Shown in pieces: positions 32,762 to 42,671 of a stretch of DNA of 64,000 nucleotides. This DNA is from Deltaproteobacteria bacterium (GTDB taxonomy: Bacteria > Lernaellota > Lernaellaia > JACKCT01): assembly GCA_027493875.1 (NCBI GenBank), contig JAOSJX010000012.1, forward strand, positions 310,001 through 374,000, given 5' to 3'. Numbering within the stretch: position 1 is the stretch's first letter; each line of letters starts with the position of its first letter. A program made the translations under genes and the position numbers. The notes beneath the pieces are model-generated. The model worked only from the letters and a program-made list of their open reading frames with translations. It was not told where the DNA came from and did not search any database.

Positions 32762-33418
32762 TTATTCCCGGTTGACGATCATTATTTCCGACAAATCCTT
32801 GCGGGCGATATCGGGTACGCGGCAGGTCGGGGCCGGATAACCGACCGGAATCAGAAGGAAAGGCCGCTCGTTTTGGGGGCGCCGGAGAATCGGGCTGAGA
32901 AACTTGAGCGGCGCGGGCGTGTGCGTCAGCGCCGACAATCCCGCATGATGGATCGCCGCCAGGAGAAACCCGGTGGCGATGCCCACCGACTCCTGCGCGT
33001 AATAGACGGCGTCGCCGGCGTCCCCCTTCGTCAGGAGAAAAACGACGATGAGCCACGGCGCGACTTCGAGAAACGGTTTGTTCTCATCCGTCCCGAACGG
33101 CTCGATATCCTTAATCCACCGGTCCGACGCTCGGCCTCCGTAAAAAAGCCGCTCCTCCTTTTCCGCCGCGACGCGGATTTCGCGTTTGAGGTCCGGATCG
33201 CAAACGCACACGAACCGCCATGGCTGCTTATGCGCGCCCGAGGGCGCGGTCCCGGCCGCGCGGACGATGTTCTCAATCGTCTCCCGCGAGACCGGTGCGT
33301 CCGAAAAATCGCGAATGCTGCGGCGCCGCCGGATCGTCTCGTAAAACTTCTTGCTGGCCTCTTCCGGCGAGGCGTCGGGATCGAACGGGGTGTACGGGAT
33401 TGACGAAGGGGTGCTCAT
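32762..33418 (-). CDS. Nitroreductase family protein, iodotyrosine deiodinase-like
   Basis: The 218-residue FMN-dependent protein has FYETIRRRRSIRDFSDAPVSRE and the motif GTAPSGAHKQPWRFVCV, which is characteristic of the iodotyrosine deiodinase-like branch of the nitroreductase superfamily. SVGIATGFLLAAIHHAGLSALTHTPAP and RPFLLIPVGYPA follow. The family performs NAD(P)H-linked flavin reductions, including reductive dehalogenation in the named branch. It is the last gene of the long minus-strand radical SAM run, 31 bp after the previous gene. Its closeness to a halogenase-like gene in the same run is suggestive but not proof of a link. No frameshift is seen. Confidence 0.8.
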   Translation of the reverse strand: MSTPSSIPYTPFDPDASPEEASKKFYETIRRRRSIRDFSDAPVSRETIENIVRAAGTAPSGAHKQPWRFVCVCDPDLKREIRVAAEKEERLFYGGRASDRWIKDIEPFGTDENKPFLEVAPWLIVVFLLTKGDAGDAVYYAQESVGIATGFLLAAIHHAGLSALTHTPAPLKFLSPILRRPQNERPFLLIPVGYPAPTCRVPDIARKDLSEIMIVNRE

Positions 33419-33449
33419 GGCGACTCCCGATGGAAAAGGAAGAAGTTGT

Positions 33450-34831
33450 TCAGGACGTTAATAGACGAAGGCCCGTTCGGACAAGTAGTCCGAAATCGCC
33501 CATCGACCGGACGGCGAGCAGGCGCCGCGCGAGAAACGACGGGCGGAGATAAAAGCCCGCATAAGCGCGCCGCCGCATGCGGCGCAGCGTCCGCAACGGA
33601 ACGATCGACGAATTGTAAATCCAGCGGTTTTTGTATTTATCGGCCGCGGGGATTTTCGGCGCGACACGCCGGTAAAATTCCGTCCCCGGCGCCGCCACGG
33701 CGACGTTGAATTCGGCGTAGTCCAGGCCGAGCGACCGGGCGAACGGCGCGACGCGCGACGCGGTTTCCGCGGTGTCCCCCTCCACGCCGAGCATGAAGAG
33801 ACCGGTGACGTCCATCCCCGCGTCACGGCTCCACCCGACCGCTTCCTTTTGACCGGCCACCGTGGCGTACTTGCCGATGCGTTCGAGGAGTTCATCGTTC
33901 GGAGTTTCCAGACCGAAGGAGATGTGGTCGCATCCGGCCCGCGCCATGAGTTGAAGAAGCTCCGGATCGACGAGGTCGTGCCGCGTCATGCACCGCCACG
34001 TCAAGTCGAGCCCGCGCGACAAAATCCCCTCGCAGACGCCGCGCACCAGTTTCGGCGCTCCGGTAAACGTGTCGTCGCGGAAAAAGATATGCGGAATGCG
34101 ATAACGACGCGCAATCTCCTCCAACTCGCCGAGCACGTGGTCCGCGCTGCGCAGGCGGATGCGGTGCATGAAATAAATGTTCGTCGTGCAAAAGGTGCAT
34201 TTCGGGTGGGAGCAGCCCCGTCCCATGGCGGCGGTCGTATAAGGATTTCGTCGGATGAACGGGGCCCGATAGCGACGATAGGGGACCAGATCGCGGGCGG
34301 GGTACGGCATCGCGCTTAAATCGCGTGGGAGTTTACGCGGTGCCGTATGCACGCCGCCATTCTCGCGGTACGCGACGTTGGCGGACAAGTCGCCCTCGGG
34401 AAGGCGCGCGAAGGGATCGTCGATCTCACCCAGCGCGACGAAATCCACGGCGTCGTCGTTCAATGCGAGTTCCGGATGGACGGTGACGTTCGGCCCCCGA
34501 CGATCGTCTTGATCGCGGGCCGGCGCGCCTTGATGGCGCGCAAGAGCGCCAGATCCGCCTCCAACGATTCCCAGCCCGCCGTGATCCCGACGAAATCCGG
34601 CGCTTCGCGGGCGACCTCGTCGACCACCCAGGACGGCGGCTGCCGCGTGATGCTCGTGTCCAGAATGCGGACCTCGTGCCCGCGTTCGCGCAGAACCGCC
34701 GCCGCCGTCATCTGGTCGAGTGGGGGAATGGCGAGCGACGCGGGAAAGTCCGAGCCGGTCCAGTCGCGGATGAAAATGCGCCGGCGTCCGTCGATCAAGA
34801 CCATCGGTTGGAGAATGAAAAATTTAGCCAT
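33450..34831 (-). CDS. B12-binding-type radical SAM protein with CX4CX2C motif (frameshifted)
   Basis: About 460 residues across a shift near 34490. The N-terminal Rossmann-like part (FILQPMVLIDGRRRIF, AAVLRERGHEVRILDTSI, PDFVGITAGWESLEADLALL) is the cobalamin-binding-type domain without a clear DxHxxG motif. The radical SAM core has GCSHPKCTFC, where the first two Cys are four residues apart instead of three. IPHIFFRDDTFTG, GCDHISFGLETPNDELLE and GLFMLGVEGDTAETA follow, typical of the B12-type radical SAM group. The product and substrate are unknown. It starts 30 bp after the preceding radical SAM gene. Confidence 0.8.
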
Positions 34832-34861
34832 GAATCATCCGCGATGAATCAAGGAGCAAGG

Positions 34862-36316
34862 TCAGCGACCGGGGACCGCACTCGGTGCGTGGCCCGTCGG
34901 ACTGAGGTGAAACTCGACGCCGCGGCTTTCCAACATCAGCGCGAAGAGGCGTTTGACCGCAAACGCCGCGCGCAGGAGATAAGCCGGATTGCGCCGCACG
35001 ACGAACGACAAAAGGCGCCACGCGGTTCCCGGCCGCAGATAAAACCGCCGGAACGCCGCGGCGCACGCCTTCTCGATCGTGTCCTGCGGCAGCGTCGTCA
35101 CGGGCGCGTCGCCGTATCGCCGCTTGATTTCCGACCCGTAAAGCACGAACAGCGGGTGATAATCCACGAGATGCGGCCGGTGTCTCAGGCTCCAGGTCGT
35201 GCTCTCGCGAATCGTTTCCGCCGTCTCGCCCGGTAGCCCGAAGATGTACGTCATGATCGAAAGAACGCCGCTTTGGCGGCAGAGATTAAGCATCCGTTCG
35301 AGCGCGCGCGTCTCGCGCGGGTAGCGATCGACGTTTTTCAGAATCTCGGCGTTCGCCGACTGGGCGCCGAAGGAAATGCTGTTGCAGCCGGCCCTGGCCA
35401 TCAGCGGCACGAGACGATCGCGCCGCGCGCCGAAGCTGAGCGGATGCAGAATGCACATCCATGAAAAACGCATTCCGCGCTCCATTTTTTTGTGCAAAAT
35501 TCCTCGGCCCAACTCGGCGACAGCCCCCAGATATCGTCGACGAACGCGATATACGCGCGCGGCCAATCGTTCAATGCTTGCGCGATTTCGTCCAGAACGT
35601 TGTCGACCGACCGCGTGCGTACGCGCTTGCCCCAAATTTCGTGCGACACGCAAAACGCGCACTGAAACGGGCATCCGCGCGCCGACATGACGCTGATGTA
35701 CTCGCCGGTCTGCGCGGGATTGACCGGTTCGCCGTACAACGGAACGAGCTCTTCGGGCCGATGGGGAAACGGCAAGGCATCCAGGTCGCCGATCGTCGGA
35801 GCCGGCCCCGTATCGCGCGCGCGCCCGTCTGCATCCCGATAGTGAATCCCGGGAATGTCGGCGAGATCGCCGCGTCCGCAAACGCCGTCGATCAAGGCCG
35901 TCGCGCGGTGCTCCACCTCGCCGACGCACACGGCGTGCGCTCCGGCCTCCAGAAACGCCTCCGGTTCGGTCGCGCCGGGCCCGCCGACCAAGATTTTCGC
36001 GTCCGACGATTCTCGGACGGCCTGAATGAATCGGCCGATGCCGCGCTTGGAAAGAAAATTCGAGTGAATCGCGACGACGTCCCACGCGCCCGACCGCGCT
36101 TCGTCGGCCAGCCCGTCCCACGTCGCCCCGCCGACCACCATATCCCGGTAGCCGAACGCGTAGCCTTCTTTTTTTGAGGACGGCCATCAGGTACTGAAGG
36201 CCGAGCGCCGGGCGGCGTATCTCGTCCTGGCCGCCCTTCATGCGGTCCCAGGAGGAATCAATCGGCGGGTAGACGATAAGCGTTCGTGGACTCGTCATGA
36301 GCTCGGCGAACTCCAT
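34862..36316 (-). CDS. B12-binding-type radical SAM protein (frameshifted)
   Basis: About 485 residues across two shifts in T runs near 36172 and 35490. N-terminal TLIVYPPIDSSWDRMKGGQ and ALGLQYLMAVL begin a cobalamin-binding-type domain (KILVGGPGATEPEAFLEAG, AVCVGEVEH). The catalytic motif is GCPFQCAFC. LMARAGCNSISFGAQSANAEIL and MTYIFGLPGETAETIRES follow, then a C-terminal helical part with FRRFYLRPGTAWRLL, which recurs in several radical SAM proteins of this run (FYLRPxxxxR/L). The start may be ATG 36316 or ATG 36298. Substrate unknown. Confidence 0.8.
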   Translation of the reverse strand: MEFAELMTSPRTLIVYPPIDSSWDRMKGGQDEIRRPALGLQYLMAVLKKRRLRVRLPGYGGRRGDVGRAGRRSAVGRVGRRRDSLEFSFQARHRPIHSGRPRIVGRENLGRRARRDRTGGVSGGRSARRVRRRGGAPRDGLDRRRLRTRRSRRHSRDSLSGCRRARARYGAGSDDRRPGCLAVSPSARRARSVVRRTGQSRADRRVHQRHVGARMPVSVRVLRVARNLGQARTHAVGRQRSGRNRASIERLAARVYRVRRRYLGAVAELGRGILHKKMERGMRFSWMCILHPLSFGARRDRLVPLMARAGCNSISFGAQSANAEILKNVDRYPRETRALERMLNLCRQSGVLSIMTYIFGLPGETAETIRESTTWSLRHRPHLVDYHPLFVLYGSEIKRRYGDAPVTTLPQDTIEKACAAAFRRFYLRPGTAWRLLSFVVRRNPAYLLRAAFAVKRLFALMLESRGVEFHLSPTGHAPSAVPGR

Positions 36317-36450
36317 TACGGGCTAAAAAAGTCTAGTCCAGAGGCCGGAGGTTTGCAAAGGAATGAGGCCGTTTTGTGTCGTTTCGCGCGTTTTTGTCTT
36401 TGCACGACAGCGCCCTTCGGCGCCTCCCGGACGGCCGTCGAGCGCGGCGC

Positions 36451-37779
36451 TCAGGCGTCCAACGGCACGACGAAGATTCCTGCATGGGAGATCGCGATCA
36501 GACGATTGCGCCGGTCGTCCACGATGAGGCGCCGCAGCGACCGGCCGGTGCCGAACGAGCGCACGACGCGCCGCGTCTCCAAGTCGACAACGTCGACGTT
36601 GCCCGAGACGAAATGGCCGACAAAGAGACGGCGACTCTCCCGGTCGATCGCGAGCGGCCTCGGCTTTCCCTTTTGCGGAATCTCGTCGATGAGTTCGCCG
36701 GTGTCCGCGCGGCGCACCTCAACTTTGTAAAGCAGCGGACGCGAAACCCACAGTTGGTGTCTTCGACGGTCCAGAGCGGTTCCCCACACACCGATACCGA
36801 CGGTCACGCAACGTTCTATTTCGAGCGCGGAGAGATCCGCCAAGCAGATTTGCCCGCCGAACTCGCCGGTCAGCCACGCGTGGTCCGGCGGCGACGTCAT
36901 CCATTCCATGTTCTCGAATCCCACGACGCTCTTGGGGACCGTCCAGGCCTCGTGCTCGGGCGCGCACGGTTGTTTGATGCCGTCAAAAGGAATGATCGCC
37001 GAGCGGCGATCCTTTTGAATGAGGTAGTTTCGTTCTCCCGGACCGTCAACGATCCGAATAGGGCAGGGCCGGGAACAGGATTCCGTATCGATCAGCGCGA
37101 AGGGGTCAAGGGAAAACCGATAGATCGTCCCCCCGGAAACCGCCCGGAAGGCCAGCGTATTAAAATCCGACGACGTGACGAGCACTTGATGGTCATTTTC
37201 GAAGATCGTCGGGTAGTACGCATGCTCGTCGTCGAGTGTTATGTGGACCGCTGCGCCGGTGTCCAGATCGAAACGGCTGACGCCGCCGTGGGGAGTCACG
37301 CGCGCGTGCGTGACGATCAGATATCGCCCGTCGTCGGAGAGCGCCCCTTCATACGGCGTATAGCGGTCCGTTTGCGACCACAAAACGACGGTGTTTTCCG
37401 TTCGCGGGAGTGAGGAGTCCGCGTGAAAATAAAAAAGAAACGCGCCGTAGAAATAAGCCAGGAGACAGGTCCACCACAGGAGCAATCCGCCGGCATACGC
37501 GGTGCGGATCGATAGACCGTGGCGCGGCCGGTTCCGCAGCCCGCGGTTTTTCCAGGACTCCAAGCGTGCCGGCACGAGAGGGGCCGGTTTCCCGCGAAAC
37601 TTTCGATACACGGCCCATAAAGGGGCCCAGGCCAACGGGAACGCCGCGAGAAGAGCCACGAGAATCCCGGCGACAGGCCAGGTTCGGTAGCGGCAGGCCA
37701 TCAAGGAGAAAATAATGACCCCGGCCGCCAACCGAGCGGCGGCGACCGCGTAGAGGAGCAGCGCCGACAAAAAACGCAT
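36451..37779 (-). CDS. Membrane protein with C-terminal beta-propeller-like domain (paralogue 1)
   Basis: The 442-residue protein has about four hydrophobic segments in the first 140 residues (AARLAAGVIIFSLMACRY, VAGILVALLAAFPLAWAPLW, AYAGGLLLWWTCLLAYFYG). A large repeat domain facing the outside follows, with YVTN-like blades (RYLIVTHARVTPHGGVSRFDL, RLFVGHFVSGNVDVVDLETRRVVRSF, RNRLIAISHAGIFVV). The end AGIFVVPLDA matches the AGIFAV and AGVFEI ends of the proteins at 39401 and 50538, so the three form a family. No known catalytic motif is visible. A sensor or scaffold role for the radical SAM locus is possible. The start is ATG 37779. No frameshift. Confidence 0.65.
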   Translation of the reverse strand: MRFLSALLLYAVAAARLAAGVIIFSLMACRYRTWPVAGILVALLAAFPLAWAPLWAVYRKFRGKPAPLVPARLESWKNRGLRNRPRHGLSIRTAYAGGLLLWWTCLLAYFYGAFLFYFHADSSLPRTENTVVLWSQTDRYTPYEGALSDDGRYLIVTHARVTPHGGVSRFDLDTGAAVHITLDDEHAYYPTIFENDHQVLVTSSDFNTLAFRAVSGGTIYRFSLDPFALIDTESCSRPCPIRIVDGPGERNYLIQKDRRSAIIPFDGIKQPCAPEHEAWTVPKSVVGFENMEWMTSPPDHAWLTGEFGGQICLADLSALEIERCVTVGIGVWGTALDRRRHQLWVSRPLLYKVEVRRADTGELIDEIPQKGKPRPLAIDRESRRLFVGHFVSGNVDVVDLETRRVVRSFGTGRSLRRLIVDDRRNRLIAISHAGIFVVPLDA

Positions 37780-37849
37780 GCTCGAACTCACCCGGACTCC
37801 GTCGCGGTCGAATCCGGTATCCTCCCGGCGCGCGTCTTTTGCGGAAACA

Positions 37850-39259
37850 TTACGGTTTGGCCGAGAGGTCGGCGGCGGCCGGCTCGGGTCGGCGGGGACG
37901 GAGTGCCGACACGACGGACGCAACCGTCAGGGACCCCAATTTTCGGACGACGGAACCCCAAACGCGCGGGTGCGCGTAATGTTGAAGCAGCATCCCTTGC
38001 GCGGCACGTTCGAGCACGCGGGTCGGCAAAGCCTCCGTCACAAGCGCCGGGTTCGCTTGCGCGTCCGCAAACCGGATGGGCAGCGACGACGCGGCCACGT
38101 CGTCGTGGTACCGCGTGCCCGGATAGGGATGGGCGAAATAAACGGTCAACAGGTCGGGCCGGACCTCGTTGAGATAACGTCGCGTTTGGTCCAACGTCTC
38201 CCGCGTTTCCCACAAGAACCCCACCATGAAATAACCGAGGGAGAGAATACCGTATCGGTCGCACAAGCGCATCGCCCGCCGGCCGTTTTCCACGTCGGGT
38301 TTTTTTTTCACCTTTTCGCCGATCGCCGCGCTGCCGGTTTCCAGGCCGAAGCTGATGCCGTAGCAACCGGCCTTCTTCATGGCCTCCAAGGTTGGTTCGT
38401 CGACGCAATCGATGCGCGTGGCCGTGACCCATCGCGCCTCAGGACACCTCCGCCGGATCGCGGCGCATACTTCCTGCGCCCAGGGGCGGTCGAGTGTAAA
38501 CGTATCGGCGCGCAGATAAAAGAAACGATAGCCCTCGCGGCACAGCTCCTCCATTTCCTCGGCGATGCTCTCGGCGCCGCGGTGCCGCGCTTTCGCGCCG
38601 GCGACGAGGTGCGTCAGGCAGTACGTGCAGGAAAACGGGCATCCGCGCTGCACGTGGATGGTGGCCTGCGGCTGGCCGAGTCCGCGGACGCGATACCTTG
38701 TCGGGTCGATGGTGCGGCGGTCGGGCCTCGCGAGACCGTCCAGGTCGCGGGTAGTGAGCGGATCGCCGTTCGTGACCGGTCCGCGATCCGTTCGGTAAAC
38801 CGTTCCCGGCGTCGCCTCGTATCCGTCCGTCGCCATGCGTTCGAAGACGAGTTCGTAATCGCCCCGAACGCAAAAATCCACCGCAGGTTCCTTGGCAAGC
38901 AGTTCTTCCTGGTGCGCGTAACACGCGGCGCCGCGAAGGCCGATGCTCGTCTCGGGAAGGATTTCCCTGATGCGGCGCGCCCACGTGAGGTCGGTCGGCA
39001 AGGTGCCGAACGTCGTCGCGATCACGACAACGTCCGGCCGTGCGGCGGCGATTTCCCGTTCGACGCGCCCGCCGTCCCAGCCCAGGGCAGGGGCGTCGAT
39101 CACGCGCGCCTGCCCGCCCGCGCGCGCCACCCCGCCCGCCGCCTCGCATTCCTCCATAGGTGCGCGGATGCCGGGAACAAGACTGAATCGAAATTTCGAT
39201 TGGCAACGGTCTTCGCGGCAATAACTTCCGGTGGGCGGGATAAGAAAAAGAAACAACAT
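37850..39259 (-). CDS. B12-binding-type radical SAM protein
   Basis: The 469-residue protein begins LIPPTGSYCREDRCQS, a start motif of cobalamin-type radical SAM proteins (PPTGxYxREDRCQ). It continues with VVVIATTFGTLPTDLTWARRI and IGLRGAACYAHQEELLAKEP. The cluster motif is GCPFSCTYC. FFYLRADTFTLDRPWAQEVC, TATRIDCVDEPTLEAMKKAGCYGISFGLETGS and GYFMVGFLWETRETLDQT follow. No frameshift is seen. Members of this type act as methylases or cyclases on varied substrates; none can be named here. Confidence 0.85.
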   Translation of the reverse strand: MLFLFLIPPTGSYCREDRCQSKFRFSLVPGIRAPMEECEAAGGVARAGGQARVIDAPALGWDGGRVEREIAAARPDVVVIATTFGTLPTDLTWARRIREILPETSIGLRGAACYAHQEELLAKEPAVDFCVRGDYELVFERMATDGYEATPGTVYRTDRGPVTNGDPLTTRDLDGLARPDRRTIDPTRYRVRGLGQPQATIHVQRGCPFSCTYCLTHLVAGAKARHRGAESIAEEMEELCREGYRFFYLRADTFTLDRPWAQEVCAAIRRRCPEARWVTATRIDCVDEPTLEAMKKAGCYGISFGLETGSAAIGEKVKKKPDVENGRRAMRLCDRYGILSLGYFMVGFLWETRETLDQTRRYLNEVRPDLLTVYFAHPYPGTRYHDDVAASSLPIRFADAQANPALVTEALPTRVLERAAQGMLLQHYAHPRVWGSVVRKLGSLTVASVVSALRPRRPEPAAADLSAKP

Positions 39260-39400
39260 GAAAACACCCGTTCGGGTTGCCGTCGCGGCGCGCCCGAACC
39301 GTCATGATTCGCGGGCCGATCGATTCGCAAAAGATTACACAAGGCTCCGACGGATGGAAAGCAAGGACATTACGTTAAGAGGCGGCGGCGCCGGGGCCGC

Positions 39401-41121
39401 TCATTCTTTCCAGTAGTCGATCAGCAGTGGAAAGGTCGGAATCGTTGTCCGGACGAGCAGCGCGCGGAAGGCCCGGCCGAAAAACGATTCCCGCCCGTCC
39501 AGCGCCTCGGGCTCGTCCGCGGTCGGCGGAAACGCCTCGTCGATCCGCACCGCAAAAATCCCCGCCGACGAACGCACGGCGAGTTGCTCGCCGTCCGGCC
39601 CGATATTCGCCTTGCGCAAAATCGGACCGAAAAACAAGCGGCCGACGGGCTCGAAACGGTCCAGATTGACGGCCGTCAGCGCGCCTCGGAAATAGTTGCT
39701 CACGTAAACGCGCCGGCGCTTTTCGTCCACGGTCAGATCGCGGACGCCGAATCCGAGCGGGAGGCGTTTGACGACGCTCAGATCGTCCATCGAAATCCAA
39801 ATAAGCTCGCCGGAAAACAGCGACGCGGCGAGGATGCGCCGCCCGCGTTCGTCCGCGTCGATAAAGAAGCCGAGCGCACCGGGAAGACGCGCTTCGCGGA
39901 TTCTGCCCATCGTCTCGTTATCGCCCTCCCATACGGACCAGCCGAAAAAATCGCTGACGCTGATGTAGTGGCGGCGCGATGGGGAGTCGACGGCGACGTC
40001 CCACGTCCACCGAGCCGGCGGTAAGGGAGGCGAGCAAACGGCGCCGGACGGATTCTCCGGGTCGAGCCGGACGACCGCTTTGCCGACGTCCCGGCTGGCG
40101 AACAACGATCCGGTGGCGCGGTCGCGCCGGATCATGTTCACAATCCCCGGACCGAACGCTCCCGGCGCGTCGCCGTCCGAACAACCGGTCACCGGAATAT
40201 CCGCGGCGACGCGAAACGGGCGCGCGCCGAAGCGATAGATCCGGCCTCGTCCTCCCACGTCGATCGTGTCGCCGCCTTCGCCGTAGAGCGCCATATCGCC
40301 GACGCGATCGCCCAGGTCGATTTTTTCCCGCGCGGGAGAACGGCCGTCGTCCCCGGGGCGAACCAGATACGCATTCCCGTTGCCGTGATGAGGCCCCAGG
40401 AAAAAACCGCCGCCGAACGGGGTCGCGAACATATAGCGGCTACCGAGGTTGTCGCCTTCCCGCGTCGTTTCGTTCCATCGGTAAACGGCGGTCACGCCCG
40501 GTTGCCGAACGATCTCCGGCGCAAGGCCGGGGTTGGTCCCCTGATAGCGAACGAATGCCATTAGAAAAACGAGAAAAAGGGGCGAAAAAATGGCCAACGA
40601 TATTTTCGACGGCGCGGTGACGGGTGCTCGCCGGTAGTTCGCCCAAACGAACACGGGCAGGAAGATGACCAACCCGGCCAGGGGGCGTCTCGGCTTTCCG
40701 GCACCTTGAGATAGGCGAAGAGAAAACCTCCCAGGATGACGAAACACTGGATCGCCAGCGCCGTCACCGCACGGCGCCGCGCGATCAAATACCCTGACGT
40801 GCCGCCCACGACGGCGACGTACGCGACGATCCAGAGGTCCGTGGCCGCGACCATGACGAAAACCGGCCACGCGGTCGCCAGGATCAACGCGTAGTACGGA
40901 ACCGCGATGAATCGGAAAGCCCGCAGGAATTTTTCGCGAAGCCGGAAGCACAAGAACAATGCCGCGACGAGAGCCGCCAGGACCGGCGGGCGGCGAACGA
41001 TGTTTTTGGCGAGATACGGAGAAAGAAGCGTCAGGTGAACAAGAAAGAAAAGTCCGGCCGCGGTCAGGCGGTCGACGACGCCGAGATCGCTGCGGAATAA
41101 CGACCGTCGTTGCGTCTTCAT
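39401..41121 (-). CDS. Membrane protein with C-terminal beta-propeller-like domain (paralogue 2, frameshifted)
   Basis: About 575 residues across one shift near 40690. The first 210 residues have several hydrophobic segments (LTAAGLFFLVHLTLLSPYL, VLAALVAALFLCF, WIVAYVAVVGGTSGYLI). The outer domain has FVRYQGTNPGLAPEIVRQPGV and YMFATPFGGGFFLGPHHGNG, shared with the protein at 50538 (TRYQGIYPALENRIAAQPGV, YMFAAPFDGGHLFGPHDPN), and blade-like strands (GRRILAASLFSGELIWISM, RRRVYVSNYFRGALTAVNL, SAGIFAVRIDE). The ATG at 41121 overlaps the stop of the GT39-like gene (ATGA). Function unknown. Confidence 0.65.
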
Positions 41122-42631
41122 GGCACCGCCCCCGAAGTGGACAATGGCGCGGGACGCGGACGGACAAGGCAATCACGCGCCTTCTCGGGTGTAAGAGGAA
41201 ATCCCGGCTGATCGTCGGCGATCGGCGTCAGTCCGCCGATTTTCTCGTTCCGTTCGTAGGTTTGTTTCACGAGGTCCTGCACGTGGGCCGGCGCGTCGAT
41301 GAGAAATTCCGGCTGCGCGATCGCCGCGTAACACTTCTTTGCGATGGCGCGGGTGATGTTTTCCTGTTCCGTGAACTGGTTGTTGTATTGCGCCGGCCGA
41401 TAATAGATCGAGCGGCTGACGATCGGACGAAAGGCACCGAATCCCGACAGGGTGTCCAGAACAGGCGCGTCCGCGGGAAGGTCGCGAAGATAAGCGGCGA
41501 ACCGGTCGGTTTGGCCGCCGCGCGTCCGATATTGGCCTCGATCGACAACCTGAGGAAGCAGCACGCACGCCAGCGCGACGCCCACCATCGCCGGGCTTTT
41601 CATCCCGGCCAGACGCCACGCGGCCGGGATGGCAAGCAGCGCGTAGACGGGAACGAAATAATGTTCAACGACAAGAGGCATCGCGATCGTTTGAATGGCG
41701 AGGACAAGGCCTAAAACCGCAATCAGCGATCCCGAGGCTCCCTGCGGCGCGAGGAATTTCTTTTGATGGAACATCGCCCGGACGCCGCCCCACACGGCCA
41801 GGATGACAAGAGGGCCGGTGGACCACGCGAGCAGCGTGAAGATCTTGATCCGAAGCGCCCGCCAGACCTCGCCGAATTGAACCTGGGACAGCACGTTGAG
41901 GACCAGCCTCAGGTTGTTTTTGTCGGGCGGCGGGCCGACGATCCCAAAATAGAGACCGCCGAGGAGAACCACCGGCGCGGCGATGGCGAGGCTCAACACC
42001 GCCACGTCCCGGAACCTTTCGGCGCCGGATCGGCCCAGTGCCGCGTTTTGGCGTTCGTAAAACCAAAGCAGGACGAGCGCGACGAGGACGGCTTTCTGGT
42101 TGAAAAGAAAAGTGCATCCGATAAGGAATGCGGATAGTCGGGCGTACCGTTCGCCGTGCGGTTGCTGGAGATGCATGACCATCAGGAGAGCCGCCGCCGC
42201 CGTCATCGGCACCGTCAGAGAGTCCGGCCGGGCGGCGGCCAGCGCGCGTCCGATCGTCGGCGACGCCAGAAAGAGGGCGACGGCCAGAGGTCCCGTTGGC
42301 GGCAACCGGCTCACGCGCGACGCGATCGTCGCGATGAGCGCGAGAAGGGCGGCGACGAGCGGGAAGAACATCCAGCGAACGGCGCCGGGGGCCGCGGAGG
42401 TCGCACCGGCGAGCCGGTACGCCGGATAGATGATGAAGTTGTAAAAGGAAAATGTGGCGTGTTGAAATCGCGGATGGGCCAGACGCCGCGCTCGATCAGC
42501 CACGCCGCGTGCAGATTTTCAAATTCGTCCACGTTGAGCCGGCCGCACGCGCAGAACCAGATTTGCCGCGCCAACAAGATCGCGACGACCAGCCAAAGAA
42601 TCCGCGTTGTGGCGTTGGATCTTGAGGCCAT
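41118..42631 (-). CDS. GT39-like (PMT/ArnT-type) membrane glycosyltransferase, frameshifted
   Basis: About 505 residues across one shift near 42445. It is very hydrophobic. The first periplasmic loop has LNVDEFENLHAAWLIERG, with the acidic pair expected in GT-C enzymes, followed by FSFYNFIIYPAYRLAG and about ten membrane segments (VRWMFFPLVAALLALIATI, FLIGCTFLFNQKAVLVALVLLWF). Such enzymes use polyprenyl-phosphate sugars and transfer the sugar on the outer side of the cytoplasmic membrane. The acceptor is unknown. It overlaps the downstream propeller protein by 4 bp, suggesting joint production. Confidence 0.7.
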
Positions 42632-42671
42632 CGCGCCTCACCGCGTTCGGGGACGCGCCGGAGCGCGCGCC

